Part shown: positions 32,738-43,029 of the stretch, one piece after another | How positions within the stretch are numbered: the first letter of the stretch is position 1 | Layout of the letters: each line of letters opens with the position of its first letter | From: Haemaphysalis longicornis | Lineage: Eukaryota > Arthropoda > Arachnida > Ixodida > Ixodidae | Assembly: GCA_013339765.2 (NCBI GenBank) | Contig: JABSTR010001229.1 | Coordinates: forward strand, 124,001-188,000 | DNA length: 64,000 bases | Direction: 5' to 3' | Made by a program: the position numbers and the translations under genes | Notes under the pieces: generated by a model | The model's input: the letters and a program-made list of their open reading frames with translations, nothing else | Databases searched by the model: none | Told to the model about the DNA's origin: nothing

Positions 32738-33090
32738 TGTGTGCATTATAAATGGTTAATATAAAACTGGGTGATTACTTAGACATCTCTAAATATAACC
32801 CGGAAATACCTGAATTTCAGAATGGTTTTAAAAAGCCTGATTTTCCCCAAGTATCAGTTTGAAAAATAGCACCCGATTTTTACCCCCCAATTTTTAAAAA
32901 AATGTAAAACCCAAAAGCGAACAACCTTAACTATAAAGCACCGGGTTTCCCAGTCCGTGCACTGTGGGCACCTTGCAGAAGGAGCAAGGATGGTGCTAGA
33001 AAGAAGATACATGCGGTATATTTATTATAGTAGTACTTGATTCTCTTGGGAACATAACCTTTAATATTTTTAGTTGTATCAAGCTGTTTA

Positions 33091-34242
33091 CCGTATTTAC
33101 TCACGTAATGAACCCACTTTTTTTCTATAAAATTTGGCATGAATTTAAGGGGAGGGTTCATTATGCGGGAAAAAATAGCAAGAGATTTTTTCAAAGTTGA
33201 AATTCCACACAATAAAGTTGCTAAGAGAAGCGCGTCAGAGCCTTACCATTTTTGTAAAAACACCTGGGTGATTATGTAATAGATTTTCTTTTTTATTCTG
33301 AACATGCCAGTGGCCCCCTACTCGCCAAGGAGCTGTCCTCACTGAAATCGCTAGCGGCTTTACATTCATAGTCGGCCCGCAACGCACCGTCTTCCGTGCC
33401 GTCAAGGCACTCCAAAACTTCTTTTCTCACACCCGGAATTTTCCCTTTTTTGGACCCACGAAACACACGGCGATCCTTCTTCACCGACCAAAAACCTCTT
33501 GTTTTCGCCCGTAGTGTACACGCGCTGGGTCAACACTGAAGTGCCGCCCAGCCACGCAGTTTCCATGTGCATCAAAGCATGCTGCGCCACCTTCAGTTTA
33601 AAACCGGCTGTGTAGCTCATGTACTGGCCCATCGTACGGAGGGCACCAGGAGCTCAAAAAAACGTCGCAACACGGCTGAGAAACAAAACCACGGAGCGTA
33701 ATGGCGACGTCACTGAACAGCTAGAGTAGAGGAGTGTGGAGTACGTTTAGTGCTTTATTCACACGATGCCAAAACCAGCCAGAATGGCAAAGAGCAGGGA
33801 AGGAGTGCAGAGTGCGTTTGGCGCTTTGTTCGCACACCACAACGTTTTTATGTACGACCGGACCTGAGGAGCGGCGAGCGCGCACTTGCGAGCCTGCCGC
33901 TCCTCCAGCACAGCCATGTTTTATGGCGCAAAATTTGTTTTGCATTCAGCAGGTGGCGCACCGCAAGTGCGCAATTTTTAAATTGTAGCCACAGCATTCC
34001 TGCTCGCGTCTCCGGCTACTGTTGCGATTTCTTTTTGTTGGAATGCGTTTATGGCATTTCTGCTTGTACTGTGGCGTGATATCAAGTTACTGCCATCATC
34101 TACAGCATCAGCAACCATGCTGAGATAAAAACATATCCCCGCTGCATTTTTTATTCAAAGTGACAAAAAAAGTAAATTCTCAAGAAGAAAAGTGGGGGGA
34201 GGGTTCATTACGTGAGTGGGTTCATTATGCGAGTAGATACGG
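33091..34242. mobile_element. pogo/Tigger-like element with TA target duplication
   Basis: The ends CCGTATTTACTCACGTAATG and, inverted, CCGTATCTACTCGCATAATG are terminal repeats continuing to ..GAACCC (about 25 bp). TA flanks each side (33089-33090 and 34243-34244). The interior carries a decayed transposase start on the minus strand. Confidence 0.75.
33293..33632 (-). pseudogene. Decayed pogo-type transposase N terminus
   Basis: The minus strand reads MSYTAGFKLKVAQHA at 33578-33622, like the first helix of the pogo/Brinker-type HTH (YTA.FKLKVV..A). After a frame change it reads KKDRRVFRGSKKGKIPGV at 33430-33484, like the linker KK.RR.FRGPK.G.FP.LE before the CENPB-type domain. No DDE domain remains. 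Confidence 0.55.
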
Positions 34243-34245
34243 TAT

Positions 34246-37200
34246 TCTCCTAAACTTCATTCACTCTAACTGTCGGACATTCACTCTAACTGTCAAGTAG
34301 CTTCTTAATGTGTTTTATGCATTCAAAGCCATAAAAATTCATAAAGCTGCACTGTTGGATTTTAACCTACAAAATTTTTTCTTGTAGTGCAAAAAAAAAT
34401 CTGATGCTAGTAGAGCAGTGGGCCAGAACTGTTGCTTCCCTTCTTTGTGAAATGTATAGCTGAAATTAATCAAAAGTCTTCATTTAGATCTGGATTGCGT
34501 GTTGGCATAGTTGAGGGGCATAGAAAATTCACCTGAACTTCATTCAGTGTCGCCCTCTCAGCGCTCCTTTTCACTCTCCAACCACCACATCTATAGCGTT
34601 GGAAATTCTGCACTTCTCGGATGCCTTCGCAACTATAACTGGTGGAATCCCAAGCCAAGCTTCGGCCACCCACATGGGCATTTGCTCAATTGAGGCACAC
34701 TCGCAGTACTGCTGGCTGTGAAAGTGTGGCAGCCATTCATAAACCACTCACTGTGGAGGGCCTGAATGCAGTACCTATGGGCTTGTTGATGCTTGTTGAG
34801 TGGCTGCATTTGAAAGGTCGTTCGGCCCGGTATCGCCACAAGATGCGTGTGCAAAGCTGCAAGCTTGTCTTCGACACACTGGTATACAAGCACATAGCGG
34901 AGCCCAGAGCTCGTGCCTCACCTCTTGCACCAGGTGAAATCAAATCAAATCGTACTTTATTCAACATCGTTCTCCGCCATGTTGGGAGCATGGCCAAAAA
35001 GCCTCCACAGGCTCCGTACCCCCCAGGAAATTGTTGACATTCCTATAAAGTCAACAAGGTCCATGTCCATCCAACCTTTCTTGTTAGCGCACACTATGAC
35101 ACCTTACAGAAAGTTCAGACTTCGGGAGTGTCTTGCACTTGAACACACGACAAGGAGCCTATATGTTACATCTGCTGTACAGGTCAGCAGTGCGGTGTAC
35201 CTCATCTTCTCATTGCTGAATGTAAGCACCTGAGCTTGTTTCATCCTTTTTGATGCCACTGTTATACTGGTGAGAATTATCAAAATGGATATTCATTGCT
35301 CTGTTGCAATGATATAACGTACTGCTGAAATGGAATCGGCTCCGAGAGCTTCCAGCAGCTTCTAGCACACACCAGTTCACCTACAAAGCGAAGGTCCTTT
35401 GTGCCTGCTTCGTAGATCCCTCGTAATTGTAAACTCAAGCGTTCTGACCTTGAGCACCTTGGTGGTCACGGACATGTGATCCACCTGGAGCTGCCTCGTG
35501 AAGTCAGCCAGGCAGGTCCGGGTCAAGATCCGGAAACCTCCCCACTCGTGGACAGTGGCAACCTTTGCTTGACTTCCACTTGACAGTTTTTGCCAGTCGC
35601 AAACACAAGTCTGTGGCACAGCAGAACGATTTTTATTTCCACTTTTCCATGCATAGCATAACATCACATTTCAAGCTGTTCTCGCTGTGGACACAACAAG
35701 TCTTCATAGCTTGCATTCTGGGGCAAGGTGGTCTGCAGGTAGAGTAGATGCGGCACCACACCGAATTGCAAACGGCTCCTGTGGTGCAGAAAGCGAAAAC
35801 GTGCTACTGTGATTGCCAGCAACAAGTAAGCTGCTACCACCACATCCGATGATACAAATATTTTTCGCCACCCCAGAGATTAGGATGATCAAGATTCTAT
35901 AGGTGCCATTTTCATCTGCCTTGTATAGATTTCCGTAAGCACACACTTATAGCCAATGTTCTTGCAGGCAAAAAATTGACTTTTTGTTTGTCACAGAACC
36001 ACTCATTAGACAGTGTTAAATGCTGAAGTATTGCGTGAGCCTTCCTACGGTAAAACGTTGTGACCAAGTTTGTTATTAGTTTTGAAATCACTCTGGCCCT
36101 GAAAAGTACCTGTTCCACATGCCAACTCATTGAGCTATCATTTTGTTTCTGCCACCGCTCTTCTTTTTGCAGCAATCAGCAAAATCCTGCACCAGCTTTC
36201 TCACAGTGGAGGAACTGACGGAGCATTGGGAGAAGTTCTATGTCAACTTTTTTTTTTTTACTCTAGGAAAACACTAGAAAGTGGTCTGTTCATGTGACGG
36301 TGACACTGGGCGACCTTCAAGTGAAAAACGGCAAGAACTGTATAGTTTGTTTTTAATGATGAAATAAAGGACTGCTGACAGAAATTCTGGCTCAGCTGTG
36401 TTAACTTGCAACACTGGTTGCGTGGAGGGGGAGGGTTCACAAAGATCGCAGTAGTGAGCACTCGGGGGTCTGATAATCCTTTTGGCATTCTACGTGTCAA
36501 CCATAGCAAAAGCAGAGCCATCGCATGCTGATCTCTCTGCGGGTGCAACTTTCAGAATTAAAATATGCCTCTGTACTGTAAGGGGACACTAAAAGAACAT
36601 GCTTAGTTTGGGCTCATCTCATACCCTGATTTTGGGCTTCTAAAACAACTGTCTATGTGGTTGGTTAATGCCCTATCACAAATTGGGAAGAAAATGGTCA
36701 TTACTTGTGCTATTGCAATGCTTCAACAAAAATGCCCGCGTGCGATAATTAAGTTGTGAGAAGTTCAGGAAGCATTGGTTGATATGCAGAACTCTTAGTG
36801 TAGATTCTTATAAGTGGAATCTCCCAGTGGCAGGGGCGATCAGATATAATGAATTCAGAAGGCATTCTCTGGGTGCATTTGGGTGTGGAGGCAAGTAAAC
36901 AGAGCAGGGCAGCTTTGAGCACCCAGCTCACTTAAGCATTCTTTTGGCAGATGGCATGAATCGTTGCCTAATTTAAGTTGTCCATTCTAAAATTTTAGCA
37001 TGTGTGGACACTTACTTTTGCCTAGCATGTGAGTTGCAACACTGACAGCATCTTGCATGGTTCACCAGGAAGATGAGGAGCTGTAGGCAAAACCAGGTCA
37101 GTAGTGGAGAAACGGGCTGTGGGTGACGCTGTACTTCTGGCCAGACTAGGGAGTGGTGACGATGACTTGCAACCACCCAGGCTCGCAGTTGAGCTTTCCG

Positions 37201-37580
37201 CGGGCTCGGGCATCCTCCCAAGAGCACGGGTGGTAGGCAATGATGATGCTGCGACAGTAGATTTTGAACTACCTACCAAGTGTGATATTTTAACCCTGTT
37301 TGTTTGCAAGATATTGCAGCTAAATTTTTCTTTGTGTGACCTTGCTCTCCAGAGTGATGGCTCAATTTGGTCAGCGCAACCTTATTTAGTGACTCTAGTC
37401 AGCGCTATGAAGTATTAGATACTGGTTTCGTGCAAGTATGTTCTTGCCCTTGTCTCCCGCAACGTGAAATGCTTATCGTGCCTGGCCATTGCTTTTGCAT
37501 TTTGGCGTTTGCCAGACTAAGGTGAGGCACAGCCTCTTCACGGGCCCCAAAACTTTAGTCTAGCTTCTGTTCTGTTTTGA
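34246..37580. other. Repeat-poor stretch with possible minus-strand exons of an unrecognised gene
   Basis: Several minus-strand segments are open, less A/T-rich than their surroundings and bounded by plausible splice sites. One (35381-35610) is listed separately. Others are near 34750-34930 (..VLVYQCVEDKLAALHTHL.. ending at CTCCACA|GTGAGT) and 35730-35905 (..NICIIGCGGSSLLVAGNHS..). No protein family was recognised and joint phases were not established. An antisense AATAAAGTACG near 34950-34970 suggests a retroelement end too. Confidence 0.25.
35381..35610 (-). CDS. Possible internal exon of an unrecognised gene
   Basis: On the minus strand the acceptor TGCTGTGCCACAG is followed by an open frame reading CVCDWQKLSSGSQAKVATVH, then EWGGFRILTRTCLADF and VTTKVLKVRTLEFTITRDL, and the donor TTTGTAG|GTGAAC. 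The composition and continuous frame look coding, but I do not recognise the family. It could also be part of an old repeat. Confidence 0.25.
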
Positions 37581-37636
37581 CAACGGAGATGTTTAACCCG
37601 GCCGTAAGATTCCCAACGCGAACAGAAAACCTGCAA

Positions 37637-37737
37637 TTGAAAAAAAAAAAAAACGTGTCCGTCCCTTGGGTGGGAATCGAACCTGGGTCCCTCGCGTTCT
37701 GAAACCGGCGTCTGTCCATTTGAGCTATCGCATTCCA
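37637..37737 (-). mobile_element. tRNA-derived SINE-like element, minus strand
   Basis: The minus strand has an A box (TAGCTCAAATGGAC) and a B box (GGTTCGATTCCC) with tRNA-like spacing, followed by a T run (A run on the plus strand at 37639-37653). The acceptor stem does not pair, so it is not a functional tRNA. The sequence differs from the 240 bp SINE family. Confidence 0.55.
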
Positions 37738-37900
37738 GGCGCACAGCATTATTTCCTTTGGTTTATTTGTAGCGTTGGCTTTGGTCTTCACTTGAACGTT
37801 AGCTCGCTTGTTTGTTCATTCACTCGTTTGTTCATTCTTTCCTTGGATCACTCGCATAGGCCTCACTGCCGCAGCTGAGCTGCTCTTAACAGCAGAGATG

Positions 37901-38427
37901 TTTAAAGGGACAGCCGACCGATTTTGGTCGAGTACATGTTCTTTATCCCAAATGAAAACGGCATCGCTTAAAACACCTTAATCCGACATGGTTTTGCTGA
38001 TAGCGCTCTAGAACTTTTGAAATCCGAATTTTTAGATCCACCGGCCATACGTGTCCCACCAAAAGGAATGCTGTCAACCATGACAGCTGTGTGGCAACAT
38101 ACTGTTAACTGCACGTGAGGTTAAAAGGGGTGTTTAAAAACTTGTCCTCAGCTAAAACAACAATAATGTGCAACCTTCATGCATTCTTTGAATCGCATCT
38201 TGAAATCGACGGTATTGTTTGGACACGTAACGCAGTGTACGTTTACACGCCACACAATGCTATCTTTTAGGCTTCAGAAATTTTAGTGCAAAATTAAAAT
38301 TATTTCCGCCTGTTTATTTAAAAATTCCTTGTGGATACTCCAGCATTACCCCAGTATATAAAACACTGGCTTTCATATGAGCTAGATGACATGCACTCCA
38401 CAAAAATCGGTTGTCTGTCCCTTTAAA
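37901..38427. mobile_element. MITE with TTTAAAGGGACAG ends (527 bp)
   Basis: TTTAAAGGGACAGCCGACCG at the left is inverted at the right end (38403-38427: CGGTTGTCTGTCCCTTTAAA). Non-coding interior. A second, decayed partial copy of its right half lies at 38536-38705. Confidence 0.75.
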
Positions 38428-38490
38428 AGTTATCCGCACTAGGAGTACGGACAATTTAAAAGATTATTCGCATTAGGAGTGCGGACAACC
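38428..38490. repeat. ~36 bp tandem duplication
   Basis: TTATCCGCACTAGGAGTACG is followed by TTATTCGCATTAGGAGTGCG, each ending GGACAA, immediately after the MITE end. Confidence 0.6.
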
Positions 38491-38535
38491 CACCAAAACA
38501 GCAAGGGAAGGCAGTGCTGATTTAACATTTTCAAA

Positions 38536-38705
38536 AGGACGTTTAAAAATACATTAAACTTATACACTTATCCACCGTTCAGATTTCGGAAAGTTTAGTA
38601 CCAAATTAAAATTATTTCTGCCAATTTGTAGTTTGTATATAAATTGCTTGCGGTGGCACCACTATATAAAACCCTGGCTTTCAATAACAATCTGTTAAAG
38701 GGCCT
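38536..38705. repeat. Partial second copy of the adjacent MITE
   Basis: The stretch AAATTAAAATTATTTCTGCC and the later TATATAAAACCCTGGCTTTC repeat sequence from 38290-38375 in the same order and orientation. Its outer ends are lost. Confidence 0.5.
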
Positions 38706-39060
38706 TTAAAGGGGCCATGAGGACAAAAAAATGTTTGTTTGTTTATCGAAAGATTTCGTGTTTTATAGAGCTAGTAATTGTACGGCAGCAAATGATGCTG
38801 TATTCACTGAGAAATTAATCAATTTAGGTTAAAATTTTGATTCTCCTGCCAAATCGTGCGTTTTCGGGACTTCAGCAATGAAGTCATAAGCGTGTGTATG
38901 TGTGTATGGGGACCGGAACCTGGAGTTTGCCGCGCGACACTAGCGCCCTTTTTTTGCCGTAGTGGCGGTAAACGGAAGTTATGGCCGAAAAAAAAAACAT
39001 GCCGCAGCTGTGGGCACGATGCCCACAGCTGCGGCACGGTTTCTTTTTTTTTTTTTTTTT
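38702..39060. repeat. Partial M1 MITE and perfect 17 bp-arm hairpin
   Basis: TTTAAAGGGGCCATGAGGAC opens an M1-type end at 38702; the opposite end was not found. At 39000-39036 TGCCGCAGCTGTGGGCA and its exact reverse complement flank a 3-base CGA loop, themselves bordered by poly-A and poly-T, so the hairpin arms extend imperfectly by about 10 more bases. Confidence 0.6.
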
Positions 39061-39149
39061 TTGAGCGCGAGCGCGGTTTTTGCTTGCCGCGAGTTTTTCC
39101 CGAGGCAGTAGGGTTCAAACGTTAATTACCTAATTTAGGCTTAATTAAA

Positions 39150-41140
39150 TTTTGATTAGTCAGATTGGGTTAAAAGTCAAAGTGATGTCAATAGGGGTTG
39201 TGAGGTATCAAATTAAAGGACTCGATGAGGGGAATCACATAAGAGAAATTAAAAATTGCTTCCTGGTAATAGTCATGAGATTAATCACGTGTGTCATAGA
39301 TTGGGTTAGCAGTGAAAGTGATGCCAGTAGGGCTTGTGAGGTATCAAATTAAAGGTCTCAATGAGGGGAATCATGGGGGACACAATAAAAATCGCTTCCT
39401 GGTTATAGTCAAGTGAGTCATAGATTGGGTTAAAAGTCAAAGTGATGCGACTAGGGCTTGTGAGGTATCAAATTAAAGGTTCTCGATGAGTGGAACCATG
39501 GGGGACAAATTAGAAATCGCTTCCTGGTTATATTCATGAGATAGTCACGGAGTCATTGAATGGGTTAAAAGTCAAGGTGATGCGACTAGGGTTTGTGAGG
39601 TATCAAATTGAAGGTCTCGATTAGTGGAATCATGGGGGACAAGTTAGAAATCGCTTCCTGGTAATACTCATGAGATAATCCCGTGAGTCATAAATTGGGT
39701 TATCAGTGAAAGTGATGCTGCTAGGGCTTGTGAGGCATCAAATTAAAGGTATCGATTAAAATGAAATTAAATGAAAGTTAAAATAAATTTAATTAAAATT
39801 AAAAATCGCTTCCTCGTAATACTCATGAGATAGTCACGGAGTCATAGATTGGGTTAAAAGTAGAATTGATGCCACTAGGGCTTGTGAGGCATCAAATTAA
39901 AGGCCTCAACGAGGGAAATCACGTGAGGCAAATGAAAAGTGGCGTCCTAGTTATAGTCATGAGATAGTTGCGTGAGTCATAGATTGGGTTACAAGTCAGA
40001 GTGGTGGCACTAGGGCTTGTGAGGTATCAAATTAAAGGAGTCGATTAGGAGAATCACGTAGAACAAATTAAATATTGCTTCCTGGCTATAGGCATGAGAT
40101 AGTTACGTTAGTCATAGATTGGGTTAGAAGTCAAATTGATGTCACTCGGCTTGTGAGGTTTCAAATTAAAGGTCTTGACGAGGGGAATCACATGGGACAA
40201 AGTAGAAATTGCATCCTGCTTATAGTCACGAGCTAGTCACATGAGTTATAGATTGGGTTAAAAGTGAAAGTGGTGCCACTAGGGCTTGTGAGGTATCAAA
40301 TTAAAGGTGTCGATTAGGAGAATTACGTGGGACAAATTAAATATTGCTTCCTGGTTATAGTCATGTGAGTCATAGATTACATAAAAGTGAATGTGAGGCC
40401 ACTAGGGCTTGTGGGGTATCGAAATAAAGGTCTCGTACCCGCCGCGGTGGCTCAGTGGCTAAGGCGTTGCGCTGCTGAGCACGAGGTCGCGGGTTCGATT
40501 CCCGGCCGCGGCGGCCGCTTTTCTGATGGAGGCGAAAAGCAAAAACGCCTGTGTGTACGAGATTTCGGCGCACGATAAAGATCCCCAGGTGGTCAAAATT
40601 AATCCGGAGCCCTCCACTACGGCGCGCCTCATCGCCTGCGTTGCGTCGGCGCGTTACACCCCACAATCAATCAATCGAAATAAAGGTCTCAATCAGGGGA
40701 ATCACGCGGTACAAATTAGAAATTGCTTCCTGGTTATAGTCATGAGATAGTCACGTGAGTCATAGATTGGGTTAAAAGTCAACTTGATGCTGCTAGGGCT
40801 TGTGAGGTATCAAATTAAAGGTTTCGATGAGGAGAATGCGTGGGACAATTTAAAAATTGCAACCTGGTACAGTCATGAGATGGTCACGTGAGTCATAAAT
40901 TACGTTAAAAGTCAATGTGAGGCCACTAGGGCTTGTGGGGTATCAAAATAAAGGTCTCGATGGGGGGAATCACGTGATACAAATTAGAAATTGCTTCCTT
41001 GTTGTAGTCACGTGAGTCATAGATAATGGTAAAAGTCAATGTGATGCCACTAGTGCTTGTGACATAAAATTAAAGGTTTGGATCAGGGGAATCATGGGGG
41101 ACAATTTAAAAATTGATTCCTAGTTATAGTCATAAGATGT
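39150..41140 (+). repeat. Left arm: ~134 bp tandem repeat, about 13 units
   Basis: The anchor CTTGTGAGGTATCAAATTAA recurs at about 39197, 39333, 39457, 39592, 39727, 39881, 40016, 40150, 40284, 40408, 40799, 40932 and 41056. Spacing is mostly 134-136, sometimes 124, and larger where a SINE is inserted. Each unit ends with TTGCTTCCTGGTTATAGTCA and usually CACGTGAGTCATAGATTGGG. Units differ by 5-20%. Confidence 0.85.
40435..40673 (+). mobile_element. tRNA-derived SINE (Ruka-like) with perfect target duplication
   Basis: The element is 239 bp with A box TGGCTCAGTGG, B box GGGTTCGATTCCC and a tail ending CACAATCAATC. The 17 bp sequence ATCGAAATAAAGGTCTC is present intact on both sides (40418-40434 and 40674-40690), so the insertion point inside a satellite unit is exactly known. 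It is nearly identical to the copy at 18546-18785 and so probably recent. Confidence 0.9.
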
Positions 41141-41149
41141 ACAATGATG

Positions 41150-41152
<3 letters not shown>

Positions 41153-41188
<36 letters not shown>

Positions 41189-41198
41189 TATATATATT
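41153..41198. repeat. (AT)n microsatellite
   Basis: Alternating TA interrupted once lies at the inner edge of the left arm. Confidence 0.9.
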
Positions 41199-41344
41199 GC
41201 CTAGCCATGATGGAACTGTCATGAAGAGTACTACACCGATGTGTTTTGAGCATTCGCGAAACCAGGCCCCTTTGTGCTTTCAATTTGATGTGCCTGCGAT
41301 CACGCACTATAGCAAAATAGGGGTTTATTCACAAATCATGTGAA

Positions 41345-42285
41345 CAAACGATTCAATAGCATTAATTGGGATAATACGGTGACAGTACGCGTGACGTCAG
41401 AAGCCTCATGGTATGCAACATTATATATTTATGATAATTAGGAACCATGCCATTTCATCCGTAATCACGTGCACAACAAGAAAACATTTTGACATCACGT
41501 AAGCCGCAATTCAACAGCATTTATTTCATACCTATCATGTGATTACTCGTGAAATAATAAACATTTCAACTCGCATAAATAAGTCATGCTCAATAGGTGT
41601 GATGCGAGTTCTAAGGTAACATGTTCACAATAACAGGCTATTTCCGCACATCACGAAACCAAGCAATTCAACAGCGTTTATTTGACACCCATTATGCCAG
41701 TACTCGTGATGTAACACCTCATATTAAGTCACGTGACTAATTCATGATCCATTGGAGTAATGCGTCATAATAAGGCATCATATTCACCATGGCAAGATTC
41801 TCGTACACATCTCGAATACAAGGAATTAAACTGCGTTTATTTGACACCCATGATGCCAATACTCGTCGTGTAATAATCCTCATGTAAGTCACGTGACCAA
41901 TTCATGATCCATAGGAATCATGCGCCATCAAAAGGAGAAATGTTCACTATGAAAAGAACTTTTTGTGCATCTCGTAAACAAGCAATTCATCAGTGTTCTT
42001 TTCATACCCATGATGCCAATTTTCGTGATGTAATTTAACTCATGGTGAGTCACGTGACTAAATCATGACGCATGGAAATCATGCGACATCTTTGCGAATA
42101 ATGATTGCAAAGGCAAATTTTTGCACATACCGCAAACAAGCAAATGAATGGCGATCATTTGATACCTATGATGCTTTTACTCGTGAAAAATAAACGTCAT
42201 GGTAAGTCACGTGACTGATTAATCATCGTAGGAGTCATCGCGACATCATAAGAATCCAATTAACAGACTTTTTACAACTCGAACA
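41345..42285. repeat. ~159 bp tandem array, about 5-6 units
   Basis: The anchor CAATTCAACAGCGTTTATTT recurs at about 41506, 41665, 41822, 41982 and 42141, a spacing of 157-160. Each unit holds AGTCACGTGACTAATTCATGA. It is a different satellite from the ~134 bp arms but shares TTTATTTGA.ACC and TCACGTGACT elements with them, so a common origin is possible. Confidence 0.8.
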
Positions 42286-43029
42286 CACCAGCTCTTTCTC
42301 CATATGAATTTCGTGTATTTTTAATTCGGGGGGCGTGATAACGTTCTCCAAGGACCATGGACGCTTTACCGATTATGTTCACGTAGTCTAGTCTTGCGTA
42401 GCTAGCGGGCCGGAATGAGGCTGTCGTATTAGTCCTAGTGATTCCTCTCGTTGAGGTATTTAATTCCATTGCAACTTCGTCAGTCACGTTGACGTTTATT
42501 CCCCGCGTGGGGGGTACCTTCCACTAACGACATCTCGGTTGGATGAGCAAGTTTGGCACTTGAACTGCAAGCGCTTCTCCGTGTTGGACTTTTTCGATCC
42601 GGGCGTGCAGTATCGGGCTCTAGGCAGACCGAACCTACCCAATTTGGATCAGCGACGTTCATGGTCAGCCTCCAGGAATGTCAATTGGGAGATTTCCTCC
42701 CCCGTGGTCCTCTCGCATGGACTTTTTCTAGTCGGGCGGGCGCAGCCCAGGCACTCACTTTGACGTTTGAAGTGTATGATCACGTAACTACTCAGACTAT
42801 GATTGGGTCGGCAATTTAAATTTGGTTTTGACGTCTTCCTCCTCATCGGGACTTACTTTTGCCTTAAAAAGCTTCAATGGCCTCCGAACTGCTTTTCGCA
42901 ATTATGACGGACTTGACATTTCAGACAAAGCCCGAAGCAATGCTTAAGGGTCGGCTACTGCCTGTCATTCTAGCGTCTTCTCCATGCGCTTTAACGCGTC
43001 AAGCCACGTCTTCAGGAGGGTTACGGTTA
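42286..43029. other. Unique centre of the foldback-like element
   Basis: Non-repetitive and more G/C-rich than the arms, with short ORFs on both strands (42539-42819 plus, 42480-42662 minus). None has a motif I recognise. If the element once had a transposase, this would be its place, but none is legible. Confidence 0.4.

Larger units (their letters stand above)
28838..32928. mobile_element. Older TIR element hosting a MULE
   Basis: GTTGTTCGTTTTTGGGTAAAA at the left is matched by the inverted CCCAAAAGCGAACAACC at 32908-32927. Subterminal CCCGATTTT/CCCCC motifs also match. The two ends are about 4.1 kb apart only because a Mutator-like element is inserted. Class unknown; no transposase of its own is visible. 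Confidence 0.5.

Noticed and set aside
37637..37737. Functional tRNA gene on the minus strand
   Set aside because: A and B boxes are present but the acceptor stem does not pair and a T-run tail follows, so a tRNA-derived SINE fits better.
39150..41140. CRISPR-like array
   Set aside because: The ~134 bp units are contiguous diverged satellite repeats, not short identical repeats with unique spacers, and the DNA is eukaryotic.
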